Assembly (NCBI GenBank): GCA_038106445.1
Contig: JAYODU010000007.1
Coordinates: 1-64,000, forward strand
Origin: Pseudemcibacter sp038106445
Lineage (GTDB): Bacteria > Pseudomonadota > Alphaproteobacteria > Sphingomonadales > Emcibacteraceae
DNA length: 64,000 nt
Direction of reading: 5' to 3'
In this document: positions 25,355 through 34,511 of the stretch, piece by piece
Layout of the letters: each line of letters begins with the position of its first letter
Position numbering within the stretch: the stretch's first letter is position 1
Made by a program: the position numbers and the translations under genes
Notes under the pieces: generated by a model
Database searches by the model: none
The model's input: the letters and a program-made list of their open reading frames with translations, nothing else
What the model was told of the DNA's origin: nothing

Positions 25355-27619
25355 ATGATAAAGAAAACATTACCTTTGGTAGTTGTTTTTTCAATGGGTA
25401 TGGCTGCCCTGACCAGCTCATGCAGTAATGCTCAGAACGAAGAAACTGCTGGCACCAAAAAACAGGGTACGTTGATCCAAACAAAAGAAATCACCAATGA
25501 TCATTGGTGGCCAAACCGCCTTGATCTGGCGCCACTGCGCCAACATTCTGAAAAGTCCGACCCTATGGGCAGTGATTATAACTATGCGGAAGAATTCAAA
25601 ACCCTCGACCTTGATATGGTCAAGCAGGATATCGAAGACGTAATGACAACGTCGCAGGACTGGTGGCCTGCGGATTATGGACATTATGGCCCGTTGTTTA
25701 TCCGTATGGCGTGGCATAGCGCCGGAACTTACAGAACCCTTGATGGCCGGGGTGGAGCTGGTGGCGGAATGCAACGATTTGCCCCGCTGAACAGCTGGCC
25801 GGATAATGCCAATCTGGATAAGGCGCGCCGCCTTCTCTGGCCGATCAAACAAAAATATGGCAGGAAGTTATCATGGGCCGATTTAATGGTACTTACCGGT
25901 AATGTTGCTATGGAATCCATGGGCTTTAAAACATTGGGGTTTGCCGGCGGCCGTGTGGATCAATGGGAAGCAGAAGATATCTACTGGGGTCCAGAAGGTG
26001 AATGGCTTGCCGATCAACGCTATAGCGGTGACCGCGATCTTGAAAAGCCCCTCGCCGCGGTGCAGATGGGCCTTATTTATGTGAACCCCGAAGGGCCAAA
26101 CGGCAATCCTGACCCATTACTAGCCGCACATGATATTCGTGAAACCTTTGGCCGTATGGCAATGAATGATGAAGAAACAGTGGCCCTTATCGCTGGTGGA
26201 CATACGTTCGGTAAAACCCACGGCGCGGCTGATCCCTCAAAATATGTCGGCCCGGAACCCGAAGCCGCTGGCATCGAGGAACAGGGCCTTGGCTGGAAAA
26301 ACACTTATGGCACGGGTAAAGGCGGCGATACCATAACCAGTGGCCTTGAAGGTGCGTGGACATCGGCACCGGCAGAGTGGACACACATGTATCTGACAAA
26401 CCTGTTCACTTATGACTGGGTTCAAACAAAAAGTCCCGCCGGTGCCACGCAATGGATCCCCAGCGATGAAAGTGCACAAAACCTGGTGCCTGACGCACAT
26501 GATCCGGATAAATTCCATGCACCAATTATGTTGACAACGGACCTCGCGCTTAAATTTGATCCTGAATACAGGAAGATATCAGAACGCTTCCTGAATGATC
26601 CGGCGGAATTTGAGCTTGCATTTGCAAAGGCATGGTTCAAACTGACCCACCGTGATATGGGACCACGTTCCCGTTATCTGGGATCCATGTCCCCGGACAT
26701 GGAAATGCTTTGGCAGGACCCTGTTCCGGCCGCCAACCACGAACTAGTAAATGATAGCGATATTGCCAACCTTAAGTCTGCAATCATGTCATCCGGCATT
26801 GGTGTTTCGGAACTTGTCAGAACGGCGTGGGCATCCGCATCCACATTCCGCGGTACGGACATGCGGGGCGGTGCAAATGGTGCCCGCATCCGGCTTGCAC
26901 CGCAAAAGGACTGGGATGCCAATGATAGTGATGAACTTTCAAGAGCCATCAGCACGCTTGAAGGTATCCAGAATGACTTTAACAGCGCCCAATCCGGCGG
27001 CAAAAAAGTATCCCTTGCTGATTTGATCGTGCTTGGTGGTTCTGCAGCCATTGAAAAGGCCGCTAAAGACGCGGGGCATGATATTAAGGTACCTTTTGCG
27101 CCGGGACGTACCGATGCAAGTCAGGAAAATACAGATATCAGCTCCTTCGCTATGCTTGAACCGGCTGCGGATGGTTTCCGCAACTATTATAATGCGAAGA
27201 ACAGCCGTTCTCCGGCAGAAATGCTGGTTGAAAAAGCATCCCTTCTGACCCTTTCTATTCCGGAAATGACCGTTCTTGTTGGCGGCATGCGTGCTCTTGA
27301 TGCAAATGCCGGTAAATCAAAAAGTGGCGTTTTCACGGATCATCCCGAAACGCTTAACAATGATTTCTTCATCAATCTGCTTGGTATGGATACAGAGTGG
27401 CAGAAATCAGCAAGCGAAGAAGGCATTTACGAAGGACGCGACCGTACAAGTGGCGCCGTTAAATGGACAGCGACACCCGCTGATCTGATCTTCGGATCAA
27501 ACTCGGAACTAAGGGCCGTTGCTGAAATTTATGCCTATGATAACGGGCGGGAAAAATTCGTGAATGACTTTGTTGCAGCATGGACCAAAGTCATGAACCT
27601 TGACCGGTTTGACCTTTAA
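25355..27619 (+). CDS. katG: exported catalase-peroxidase
   Basis: A 754-residue bifunctional haem catalase-peroxidase with the normal two-domain KatG layout. Distal residues are R117, W120 and H121 (IRMAWHSAGTYR); the proximal haem ligand is H283 (AGGHTFGKTHG). W120, Y242 and M268 would form the covalent adduct needed for catalase activity. An N-terminal Sec-type signal (residues 1-23, ending SSC, not a standard lipobox) precedes a Gln/Glu-rich linker, so the enzyme is probably periplasmic, like KatP. The ribosome site GGAGGAAG is strong. It removes H2O2 outside the cytoplasm. A strong terminator follows. Confidence 0.95.
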   Translation: MIKKTLPLVVVFSMGMAALTSSCSNAQNEETAGTKKQGTLIQTKEITNDHWWPNRLDLAPLRQHSEKSDPMGSDYNYAEEFKTLDLDMVKQDIEDVMTTSQDWWPADYGHYGPLFIRMAWHSAGTYRTLDGRGGAGGGMQRFAPLNSWPDNANLDKARRLLWPIKQKYGRKLSWADLMVLTGNVAMESMGFKTLGFAGGRVDQWEAEDIYWGPEGEWLADQRYSGDRDLEKPLAAVQMGLIYVNPEGPNGNPDPLLAAHDIRETFGRMAMNDEETVALIAGGHTFGKTHGAADPSKYVGPEPEAAGIEEQGLGWKNTYGTGKGGDTITSGLEGAWTSAPAEWTHMYLTNLFTYDWVQTKSPAGATQWIPSDESAQNLVPDAHDPDKFHAPIMLTTDLALKFDPEYRKISERFLNDPAEFELAFAKAWFKLTHRDMGPRSRYLGSMSPDMEMLWQDPVPAANHELVNDSDIANLKSAIMSSGIGVSELVRTAWASASTFRGTDMRGGANGARIRLAPQKDWDANDSDELSRAISTLEGIQNDFNSAQSGGKKVSLADLIVLGGSAAIEKAAKDAGHDIKVPFAPGRTDASQENTDISSFAMLEPAADGFRNYYNAKNSRSPAEMLVEKASLLTLSIPEMTVLVGGMRALDANAGKSKSGVFTDHPETLNNDFFINLLGMDTEWQKSASEEGIYEGRDRTSGAVKWTATPADLIFGSNSELRAVAEIYAYDNGREKFVNDFVAAWTKVMNLDRFDL

Positions 27620-27639
27620 TAAATATCAAAAGTAATGAA

Positions 27640-27671
27640 AATGGCGGCAAGATAATTGCCGCCATTTTTTT
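27640..27671 (+). terminator. rho-independent terminator after katG
   Basis: An 11-bp perfect stem (AATGGCGGCAA at 27640-27650 with its complement at 27656-27666), loop GATAA, followed by seven T residues. It starts 20 bases after the katG stop. On the other strand the same hairpin is followed by a short T-rich stretch, so it may also end leftward transcription from the protease pseudogene, whose stop lies at its edge. Confidence 0.9.
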
Positions 27672-28580
27672 AAATTCTAAATAACAACCTTTGATGCCAA
27701 TTCCCATCTTCATGATAAACCAATTCTACGTTAGACATAGCAATACCAAAATCTTTAATTAATCCTTGAATACACATCTCAAGGAAGGTCATTTGACCGC
27801 GTTCCGGATCTCATAAGTCAAGAGGTGCCGCAGACCAAATCACCGAAACGTGAGATTCTCCATCAATGCTTAGGTCAGTAAAGGATTCTATTGGGAAAAA
27901 TCAGATGAAATCATGCCAATAACTTGCTTGTCTCCACTAAAATTCTCTTGAAATCTGAAAACTGGCCCTCCGCTAGCCCCCTTTTCAATTGGTATATTCG
28001 TGGCATAATGGGGGGCACGCACTAGTCTACTTGTTGAACTTTTTGCAGTTATTTCACCGACTTTTCCTATAAGTGTTCGCTTATTTCCAGATGTAACGAA
28101 GGAAGTCACAACTACATTTTCCCCAATGGTTAATGGATTGGAATTAATGGCAAATACTGGGATAGGTTCACCGATTGAACTAGCATCAATAATCATGAAC
28201 GCTATATCCAAGGGTGGTCTTAAACAAACTCCTGTTATGTTAAATACATAAATCGACTTACCTATTGTAATCGAACATTTTAAATCATTAGTATTACGAA
28301 CCCATCCTCCTATCTGCTCATAAAGCAAATTGCTTGGACCAGGAAAGCCCATTACTCCTCTCTTTGCAGTTCTACTAGCTTGCAATGATTTTTTATACCC
28401 TTCCTCAATTACATGCAAAGCTGTTATCGCTAGTATTGAAGTACTTGAAGAAACTATTGGGAACCCTGTTCCCAAAATTACAAAATCTCCTTTCAAATCA
28501 GTACTATGTACTGTAATGAGATTTTCTGAAGAGCTCAAAACCTCTTTTTCATTTGGAAAATGGAGTAATTTCCATGCCAA
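27670..28580 (-). pseudogene. trypsin-like serine protease, frameshifted and nonsense-mutated
   Basis: The intact part (27888-28580, about 230 residues) shows a trypsin-like fold. The catalytic His is in ITALHVIEE, the Asp in PPLDIAFMII, and the Ser in EKGASGGPVF. After SSDF the frame breaks at an A5 run on the plus strand (27896-27900). One added base restores a frame that continues PIESFTDLSIDGESHVSVIWSAAP and then meets a TGA at 27811-27813, with more coding-like sequence to a final TAA at 27670. The catalytic domain alone might still fold. The DNA here is more AT-rich than its neighbours, hinting at acquisition by transfer. There is no signal peptide. Confidence 0.65.
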
Positions 28581-28636
28581 ACTGCCAATATCCTTTATCT
28601 ATTTGTAGTGCCTATAAATTAAGTCAATTAAAATTT

Positions 28637-30715
28637 CTAATCTTCGGGTAACGTATAAGCCCTTATTTCGCCGGGATATGATCCCCCGCTTACCGCAACA
28701 ATCAGATATTGTTTTCCATTAATGCTATAGGTCATTGGCGCACCCGATTGACCGGATGGCATCCAGATTGAACCAACTTCCTCACCGGTAAATTTATCAT
28801 ACGCACGAAGCATTGCCCCCCTTTCCCGGTCACCGGGATCGGTAACAAGCATATCCCCTGCAATCAAAAGACTTTTTGTAACCACAACACCAACACTGGC
28901 CGCTTGGCCAGTACGCGGAATATCCATGTCTTTTAGTTTTGGATGGTTTCTTACATTATCCGGTGTTTCACCATGCGGGATACGCCATAAAATTTCACCT
29001 TTTGACATATCAATCGCGGCAATAATACCATATGGCGGCTTTAAAATGGGAAGCCCTTCTACGTTAAGTGTAGGAACTGCCACGGGTGGGCCGTCATAAA
29101 CCGGATAATCCACTTCGGCAGGAGCGCCTGGATTTTGCCCCGTTCCCCCGGCCAGTGCCATTTTAAACGGTTGCCCGGCGCGGCCCTGCAAATAATTTAC
29201 ATTTGAATAGCCATCCGGTGGTGGCGCAAGGGATAACCCGCTAATTGCAGACGTGTTTGCCGGTGCATAAAGAATGCCGGTTTCCGGATCAAACGCCCCG
29301 CCTGCCCAGTTGGTGCCGCCACCTGAATTACCAAGCGCGATTGCGCCAAGTTTTCCATTCACATCACCAAGGATCGGGGGATTATATATTGTTGCATCCT
29401 CCCACACCCACCTATCAAGCTTGTTGATGGCTTCGGCCCGCATTTCGGGTGTAAAATCAATCAGATCATCCGGCACTGACATTTCCGAACGGCCATAATT
29501 CAGTTTCTCCAAGACCCTTGGCTGCGTTGGGGCATACCATTCACCTGGCACTTCCCCGGCTGGTACGGGCACTTCATCAATCGGCCAGATGAGTTCCCCG
29601 GTTACACGGTCAAATACAAAAAGCCATGCCTGTTTGGTTGGAACGGCAAGTATTTCACGCATACGGCCATCAATTTCCACATCCATAATGAGTGGGGCCG
29701 CCGAAAGATCATGACCCCAGATCGGATGATGAACCACCTGAAAATGCCAACGGTATTTTCCTGTATTCATATCAACGGCTACGATACTTTCAGCAAATAA
29801 ATTATTTCCCGGACGGTGCCCGCCGTAATAATCCGATGACGGGCTTTCAACAGAAAGGTAAACAAGTCCATTTTTTTCATCAGCGGTAATTTGCGTCCAG
29901 ACACCGGTGCTGCCGTTTCTTTCCCATGAATTATCAAGCCAGGTATCATTTCCAAATTGTCCCGGGCGCGGGATAGGGTCAAACTGCCAAACCAGTTCAC
30001 CGTTTCTGACATTAAACGCCCGAACAAGCCCTTTGGTATTGTTATAATTATCAATGGTTAAACCTTCTTTCATGGCATTACCAACTATAATTAAATCGCC
30101 AACAACAGTAGGCGTAGCATGTAGGCCAATTTCACCGGTCACAAGGTCAATCTGCACTTCATTGCCCTGTACAGCACCAAGTTTCAAATCAATAACACCA
30201 TTATTTGATGTACCGAATTCGTTTATCAGAATTCCTGTTTTGGCATCAAGCGCAACCATCTTATAACCGGTTGTGACATAAAAAATACGCGCGTCACCCA
30301 TGCCATCTGACCAGTAGGCAAGCCCCCGACCGGATAACTGCCGTGGTGCCATGCCGCCTCTTAGCCCTTCATCCATGCTATGAAGCCACATGAGTTCACC
30401 CGTAACCGCATCTAGTGCAAAAGCAGTCCGTCTTGTTCCGCCCGTCGCATAAACAATGCCGTCTATCATTAACGGTGTCACTTCAAGCTTATATTCTGGG
30501 CGGCTACCCAGATTTTTGGTTGAAAAGGACCAGGCCAGCTCAAGATCTTCAAAATTATCAGCTGTTATCTGGTCAAGTGGTGAATATCGGGAACCATTAA
30601 GTTCCCCGGTATAATGAGGCCATTCACCGTTTGAAGTGTCCGGCGCATCTGCAAGTGCATATTTTGAAAATAAAAGAATGAATGCACCAATAATAAATAT
30701 AAATTTTTTAGTCAT
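28637..30715 (-). CDS. PQQ-dependent dehydrogenase (exported eight-bladed propeller)
   Basis: About 692 residues. The ATG at 30715 gives a signal peptide ending ALA; an upstream GTG at 30736 is in frame but lengthens the signal. The mature protein starts DAPDTSNGEWPHYTGELNGSRYSPLDQI, characteristic of soluble quinoprotein glucose or alcohol dehydrogenases. Tryptophan-docking-like repeats and GNSGGGTNWAGGAFDPETGILY and AIDMSKGEILWRIPHG blades follow. The enzyme would oxidise an alcohol or sugar in the periplasm and pass electrons to the respiratory chain. No PQQ biosynthesis genes and no haem-c motif are in the window. The substrate is unknown. Confidence 0.88.
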   Translation of the reverse strand: MTKKFIFIIGAFILLFSKYALADAPDTSNGEWPHYTGELNGSRYSPLDQITADNFEDLELAWSFSTKNLGSRPEYKLEVTPLMIDGIVYATGGTRRTAFALDAVTGELMWLHSMDEGLRGGMAPRQLSGRGLAYWSDGMGDARIFYVTTGYKMVALDAKTGILINEFGTSNNGVIDLKLGAVQGNEVQIDLVTGEIGLHATPTVVGDLIIVGNAMKEGLTIDNYNNTKGLVRAFNVRNGELVWQFDPIPRPGQFGNDTWLDNSWERNGSTGVWTQITADEKNGLVYLSVESPSSDYYGGHRPGNNLFAESIVAVDMNTGKYRWHFQVVHHPIWGHDLSAAPLIMDVEIDGRMREILAVPTKQAWLFVFDRVTGELIWPIDEVPVPAGEVPGEWYAPTQPRVLEKLNYGRSEMSVPDDLIDFTPEMRAEAINKLDRWVWEDATIYNPPILGDVNGKLGAIALGNSGGGTNWAGGAFDPETGILYAPANTSAISGLSLAPPPDGYSNVNYLQGRAGQPFKMALAGGTGQNPGAPAEVDYPVYDGPPVAVPTLNVEGLPILKPPYGIIAAIDMSKGEILWRIPHGETPDNVRNHPKLKDMDIPRTGQAASVGVVVTKSLLIAGDMLVTDPGDRERGAMLRAYDKFTGEEVGSIWMPSGQSGAPMTYSINGKQYLIVAVSGGSYPGEIRAYTLPED

Positions 30716-30820
30716 AATAATATAAACCCGCTTCACAAATTATATTTTGTAATTGCAGCTTATTGTACTGCTGCGGAACTTCAAAGATATTATTTTGTTA
30801 AATATAAAAAGGTTCTGGGA

Positions 30821-31095
30821 TTATTTTAGGTCGACTTCTATGACTTCGCCGACGTTGGCACTGCCACCAGCCATAATATTCTGCAATGTCTTGCCGTCAT
30901 GGTTAAGCCGGACAATAATTTCACTTTTTGACGGGTTTTCCATGAAATAGCCCTGTTCAATAATGATTTCATCCACTTTCAAATTCATTTGTTCAAAGAG
31001 GTAATATCCCAGGTTTCCTGCTGCCATTAGTTTCCTGCTGCCATTACAAGTCCGGATTTTTCCATAAACTTGCGCCGTTTTACATCATTTTCCAT
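30821..31095 (-). pseudogene. fused remnant: Tat signal start joined to a PhzF-like C-terminus
   Basis: From the ATG at 31095 (GGGAGA ribosome site) the frame reads MENDVKRRKFMEKSGLVMAAGN, a Tat-like signal, then stops at 31027-31029. A perfect 17-bp tandem duplication causes the stop. Without it the frame continues into the 68-residue frame ending at 30821. That frame (NLGYYLFEQ, then IEQGYFMENPSKSEI and a GGSANVGEV end) resembles the C-terminal strand order of PhzF-type epimerases. The PhzF likeness is weak. The second copy supplies an ATG and AGGA, so the tail could still be translated by itself. Confidence 0.45.
31013..31046. repeat. perfect 17-bp tandem duplication
   Basis: Two abutting identical copies of GTTTCCTGCTGCCATTA at 31013-31029 and 31030-31046. 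Seventeen is not a multiple of three, so the duplication shifts the minus-strand reading frame and creates a TAA-overlapping ATG. It looks like replication slippage and is the likely direct cause of inactivation of this small gene. Confidence 0.9.
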
Positions 31096-31126
31096 GAACG
31101 TCTCCCTAAATCAGTATTTTGTCAAG

Positions 31127-32152
31127 TTATGCCATTGATGCAATCACACGATTAACCAGATTTATTGTCGCATGAATGCCATCATATTCACTTAATCCGT
31201 CCCCTTCATACTCAATACCCAGATACCCTGAATAACCTGCATCGGCAACAATTTTAAGCATGCGGGTAAAATCAATATTTGTTTCATTACCATCTGCATC
31301 GAAATCAAAACTTTTAATGCTCACCGCTTTTGCGTATGGCATAAGTTCCTGAACACCAAGGTATTTGTCATATTCTTCATTCGCACTGATTGCGAAGTTT
31401 CCAAAATCCGGTAACGTCCCTACACGTTCGTGTCCGGCTGCTTCCATTACTTCGGAAAGCCAATTTCCGTTGCTGGATAGCCCACCATGATTTTCAACAA
31501 TAATGTTTATATTAAACTGGTCACCATATTCAGCAAGACGAGAAAGCCCCTCCGCGCTTAAGTCGCGCTGTTCGTCCCAGCTACCCGCACTTTGTGCATT
31601 TACGCGGATCGAATGACAGCCAAGGAAGGCCGCCGCTTCCACCCATTGGTGATGCCTTTCGATAGCAGCCGTACGGCGATCAGGGTCCGGATCCCCAAGC
31701 GCCCCTTCCCAGTCACACATAATCAGAACGCTTCTTACCCCGTTATCATCAGCGCGCTTTTTAAGCTCCGTCAGATATGCTTCATCGCGGGCCTTATCAA
31801 AAAAGAAGGTGTTGACATATTCAATGCCATCAAGGCCGAATTCTTCGCGAGCCACCCGCGCAAAATCAAGGTTGGTCAGATCACCCAACAGATGGGCATC
31901 AAGGTTATTACGGTATGCCATACGCCGTGCTTCATCATTTTCAAAGCTGCCAGAACCACCACCGAATAAATGTCTGTGAATTGACCATTGGGCCAGGGAA
32001 ATTTTAAAATCCGGTGCCGCATTTGATGTTTGTGAACTATCCGCACATCCGGGAAAAGTTGCGAGCATGCCCGCGCCAGCCATCGTCGTGGCTGTTTTTT
32101 TAAGAAATGTGCGCTTTGTTAAATAATTTTCTTTGGCATTTTTATTTTCCAT
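31127..32152 (-). CDS. exported sugar phosphate isomerase/epimerase-like TIM-barrel protein
   Basis: 341 residues. The N-terminus carries a Tat-like KRTFLKK motif, an alanine-rich hydrophobic segment and a possible lipobox FPGC near residue 36, so the protein may be a lipoprotein. From residue 50 it reads as a xylose-isomerase-like (AP endonuclease 2) TIM barrel: ISLAQWSIH, GLDGIEYVNTFF, VLIMCDWEG, SIRVNAQSAG, IIVENHGGLSSN, TLPDFGNF and YLGIEYEGDG, with metal-binding Glu, Asp and His at strand ends. Relatives act on sugars or cyclitols. It lies downstream of nothing obvious and upstream of the PQQ dehydrogenase region. Confidence 0.8.
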   Translation of the reverse strand: MENKNAKENYLTKRTFLKKTATTMAGAGMLATFPGCADSSQTSNAAPDFKISLAQWSIHRHLFGGGSGSFENDEARRMAYRNNLDAHLLGDLTNLDFARVAREEFGLDGIEYVNTFFFDKARDEAYLTELKKRADDNGVRSVLIMCDWEGALGDPDPDRRTAAIERHHQWVEAAAFLGCHSIRVNAQSAGSWDEQRDLSAEGLSRLAEYGDQFNINIIVENHGGLSSNGNWLSEVMEAAGHERVGTLPDFGNFAISANEEYDKYLGVQELMPYAKAVSIKSFDFDADGNETNIDFTRMLKIVADAGYSGYLGIEYEGDGLSEYDGIHATINLVNRVIASMA

Positions 32153-32222
32153 GATCCTCTCCTATGTGATGACACAGGATGGAACATATAAGCGCACATT
32201 TCAATAGGCGAAATCTTTTATT

Positions 32223-32471
32223 TTAAGCCGCATTTGATAGACGGGCAACATTGTCATTTGCGGGTACAAGGATCGGCGTAAAGCCGTAACCGTTATCTTT
32301 CAAAAGGTGCATGAAATTGTAATCATCAGACTTAACCATTAATGATGCTTTGATTTTTTCAAACAGGTTACTTACATCCTGAAAAATGTCATATGTGTTT
32401 TCTTTCATTTGCGGCACATAATTGTGATCTTTAAGTAAATCCATAAAGTTATAGCGTGTAAAAGTGGTCAT
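32223..32471 (-). CDS. 82-residue protein with an internal repeat
   Basis: The ATG at 32471 has a strong AAGGAAG ribosome site. The product has two similar copies of a motif, YNFMDLLKDHNYVPQ near residue 6 and YNFMHLLKDNGYGFTP near residue 52. They are separated by a phenylalanine- and lysine-rich helix containing NLFEKIKASLMVKSD. No signal peptide, membrane helix or known family was recognised. The duplicated motif suggests an ancient internal duplication and perhaps a small binding module. It stands alone between the isomerase gene and upp. Confidence 0.55.
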   Translation of the reverse strand: MTTFTRYNFMDLLKDHNYVPQMKENTYDIFQDVSNLFEKIKASLMVKSDDYNFMHLLKDNGYGFTPILVPANDNVARLSNAA

Positions 32472-32703
32472 TTTTTCTTCCTTTTTCAAATTAATCCAGT
32501 CTCAAATGGCTGCATTATTGCCTCCATATCACTCAGATATGTATGATACGGACCACTTCAAGATTGGCATGCGACCACTTATCGCAGGAAAATTACACTT
32601 CATCGCAAATGGAGAAAATTTTTAAAACCTGCCTTGAAAAATCCTTCGTTTTACAAAGAAAAATTTGATGTTAAAGTAATCAAAAGGGAATAAGGGGACG
32701 GAT

Positions 32704-32850
32704 ATGGAATATTTTCAAAATCTGCCGCAGTGGGCACAACAACTCGTAACAATAAGCGGGTTGATTATTTTCTGGGCTGTTCTTTGGACGATCCCCAGCC
32801 CAAAAACTTTAACCCGCCGGGCTTTCGTTTTTCGCTTTTCAAATAAATAA
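32704..32850 (+). CDS. 48-residue single-pass membrane protein
   Basis: A short frame starting with ATG at 32704 behind a clear ribosome site (AAGGGGACG, spacing five) and ending at TAA 32848-32850. Residues about 14-30 (LVTISGLIIFWAVLWTI) form one membrane helix, flanked by a short N-terminal segment and a basic C-terminal tail (TRRAFVFRF). It ends 27 bases before upp on the same strand and probably shares its promoter. No known family was recognised. The ribosome site, helix and position support it as a real small gene. Confidence 0.5.
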   Translation: MEYFQNLPQWAQQLVTISGLIIFWAVLWTIPSPKTLTRRAFVFRFSNK

Positions 32851-32877
32851 TTAATAATATTCCGGGAGTAACTGCAT

Positions 32878-33507
32878 ATGAGCAACGCCATTCAAATTGA
32901 TCATCCACTGATCCGTCATAAACTGACAATTATGCGGGATAAAAACACACCGCCTTTTCTGTTTCGCGCTCTGCTTCGGGAAATAAGCTTTCTTATGGGA
33001 TATGAAGTCACACGGAATTTAAAAACAACTGATGTGGAAATTGAAACACCCGTTGCAAAAACGGTTAAACCAAAACTGTCTGGCCGCAAAATGTGCATCC
33101 ATTCAATACTTCGCGCCGGTAACGGTCTTATGGAAGGACTGCTTGACCTTATTCCGACGGCCAAGGTCGGCCATGTAGGGCTTTACCGCGACCATGACGA
33201 TTTACACGCGGTTGAATATTATTTCAAAGTCCCCGACAATCTTGATGAACGCTTTAACCTTGTCGTTGACCCTATGCTCGCGACTGGAAATTCGGCAATT
33301 GCCGCCCTTGAACGAATCAAGCAGGCGGGTGCAAAAAATATAACATTCATGTGCCTTCTTGCGGCACCGGAAGGGATAGCAGCCCTTGAAAAAGCGCATC
33401 CCGATGTTCAGATATATACCGCTGCCATTGATGAAAAAATCAATGAAAAAAGCTATATTGTCCCGGGGCTTGGTGACGCCGGGGACAGAATTTATGGCAC
33501 TATTTAA
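32878..33507 (+). CDS. upp: uracil phosphoribosyltransferase
   Basis: A 209-residue type I phosphoribosyltransferase, at the normal family length. The start HPLIRHKLTIMRDKNT is typical of Upp. The PRPP-binding loop is VVDPMLATGNSA (about residues 128-139) and the uracil-binding end is YIVPGLGDAGDRIYGT. It converts uracil plus PRPP to UMP in pyrimidine salvage. It is convergent with, and overlaps by four bases, the 2OG oxygenase gene. The pseudouridine-degradation genes psuG and psuK, which yield uracil, lie just beyond, so this locus is a coherent uracil salvage neighbourhood. Confidence 0.96.
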   Translation: MSNAIQIDHPLIRHKLTIMRDKNTPPFLFRALLREISFLMGYEVTRNLKTTDVEIETPVAKTVKPKLSGRKMCIHSILRAGNGLMEGLLDLIPTAKVGHVGLYRDHDDLHAVEYYFKVPDNLDERFNLVVDPMLATGNSAIAALERIKQAGAKNITFMCLLAAPEGIAALEKAHPDVQIYTAAIDEKINEKSYIVPGLGDAGDRIYGTI

Positions 33508-34496
33508 ATAGACTGTTTAAATTTTTTCATAAGGTAATCACCCGCAAGCACGGATCCATATGCACTTTTGCCATTGTCATCAAGACAGGTGGGGATCGTT
33601 TTTATCACCGCGTCATAATTCGGGTTCATAAAGTAAGCAATTGATTGCCGTTTGGCACCCGCGTACGCACCTCCCTGTTCCGGTTCAACAACGCGGTGCA
33701 TTGTTGAAACCCAACGGTCATTGGTCCAATGGGATAATAAATCACCAATATTGATGATAAACCCATCCTTGACCAGCGGTGCTTTTATCCAGTTACCGGA
33801 TGGTGACTTAACTTCAAGCCCGGTTACGGCAGGATCCGGTTTTAATATTGTAACACTGCCATAATCAGTATGAGCCCCTGCCCGTAATTGCCCCGGTGAT
33901 GGTGGTTTATCTGTCTTAGGATAATTCTGACATCGAAGCGCGCTTGTATGATGGATGTGGTATGATACAAAAAAATCATCATCAACACCAAGTGCCGCCG
34001 CAAGCATTGACATTATTCTTGATCCCAATGCTTCCATGGCCAGATAATAATCTGTCCATACTTTTTGAAACTCTGCTGGTTCCGTCGGCCAGATATTGGG
34101 GCCATAGAAAAAATGAAAATCCGCATTTGGCACATGACCCGCAGGCGGTGATAATGGCCCGCTGCTGAATGTTTCCTTTAAATCGGGCGGGGTTTCCACC
34201 CCCCTTGTTTTTGCAAGGCTTTCCCCTTCAAGCGGAGTATAACCACGTGGGCAACCCGGGTCGCCAGATTTTGCCTCAATTTTTAAAGTGTCTGGATAAG
34301 TAAAAAAAGTTTCGGCAATATCCCATGCGCGGCTGATAACATCACTATCCACACCATGATTTTCAATGATAAGAAAACCTATTTCACGGCAAATTTCATC
34401 AACTTCCTGTGCGATGGACTGGCGCTTCGACGCATCTCCATTCATGAAAGCACCAAGGTCAATGCCTGGAATGCTGTTAAGATACTCTTCCTTCAT
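33504..34496 (-). CDS. 2-oxoglutarate/Fe(II)-dependent oxygenase (isopenicillin N synthase family)
   Basis: A 330-residue enzyme. The N-terminal IPGIDLGAF and EICREIGFLIIENHG segments form the DIOX_N domain. The catalytic domain shows the iron-binding H-x-D in GAHTDYGSVTIL (about residue 208), the distal His in STMHRVVEP and the 2OG-binding R-x-S (RQSIAYF). Family members hydroxylate or desaturate small molecules, including pyrimidines and nucleosides in some cases. It lies 15 bases downstream of psuG on the same strand, so a role in modified nucleoside or base oxidation is attractive but unproven. Confidence 0.88.
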   Translation of the reverse strand: MKEEYLNSIPGIDLGAFMNGDASKRQSIAQEVDEICREIGFLIIENHGVDSDVISRAWDIAETFFTYPDTLKIEAKSGDPGCPRGYTPLEGESLAKTRGVETPPDLKETFSSGPLSPPAGHVPNADFHFFYGPNIWPTEPAEFQKVWTDYYLAMEALGSRIMSMLAAALGVDDDFFVSYHIHHTSALRCQNYPKTDKPPSPGQLRAGAHTDYGSVTILKPDPAVTGLEVKSPSGNWIKAPLVKDGFIINIGDLLSHWTNDRWVSTMHRVVEPEQGGAYAGAKRQSIAYFMNPNYDAVIKTIPTCLDDNGKSAYGSVLAGDYLMKKFKQSI

Positions 34497-34511
34497 GTGT
34501 TTTCCATTATT

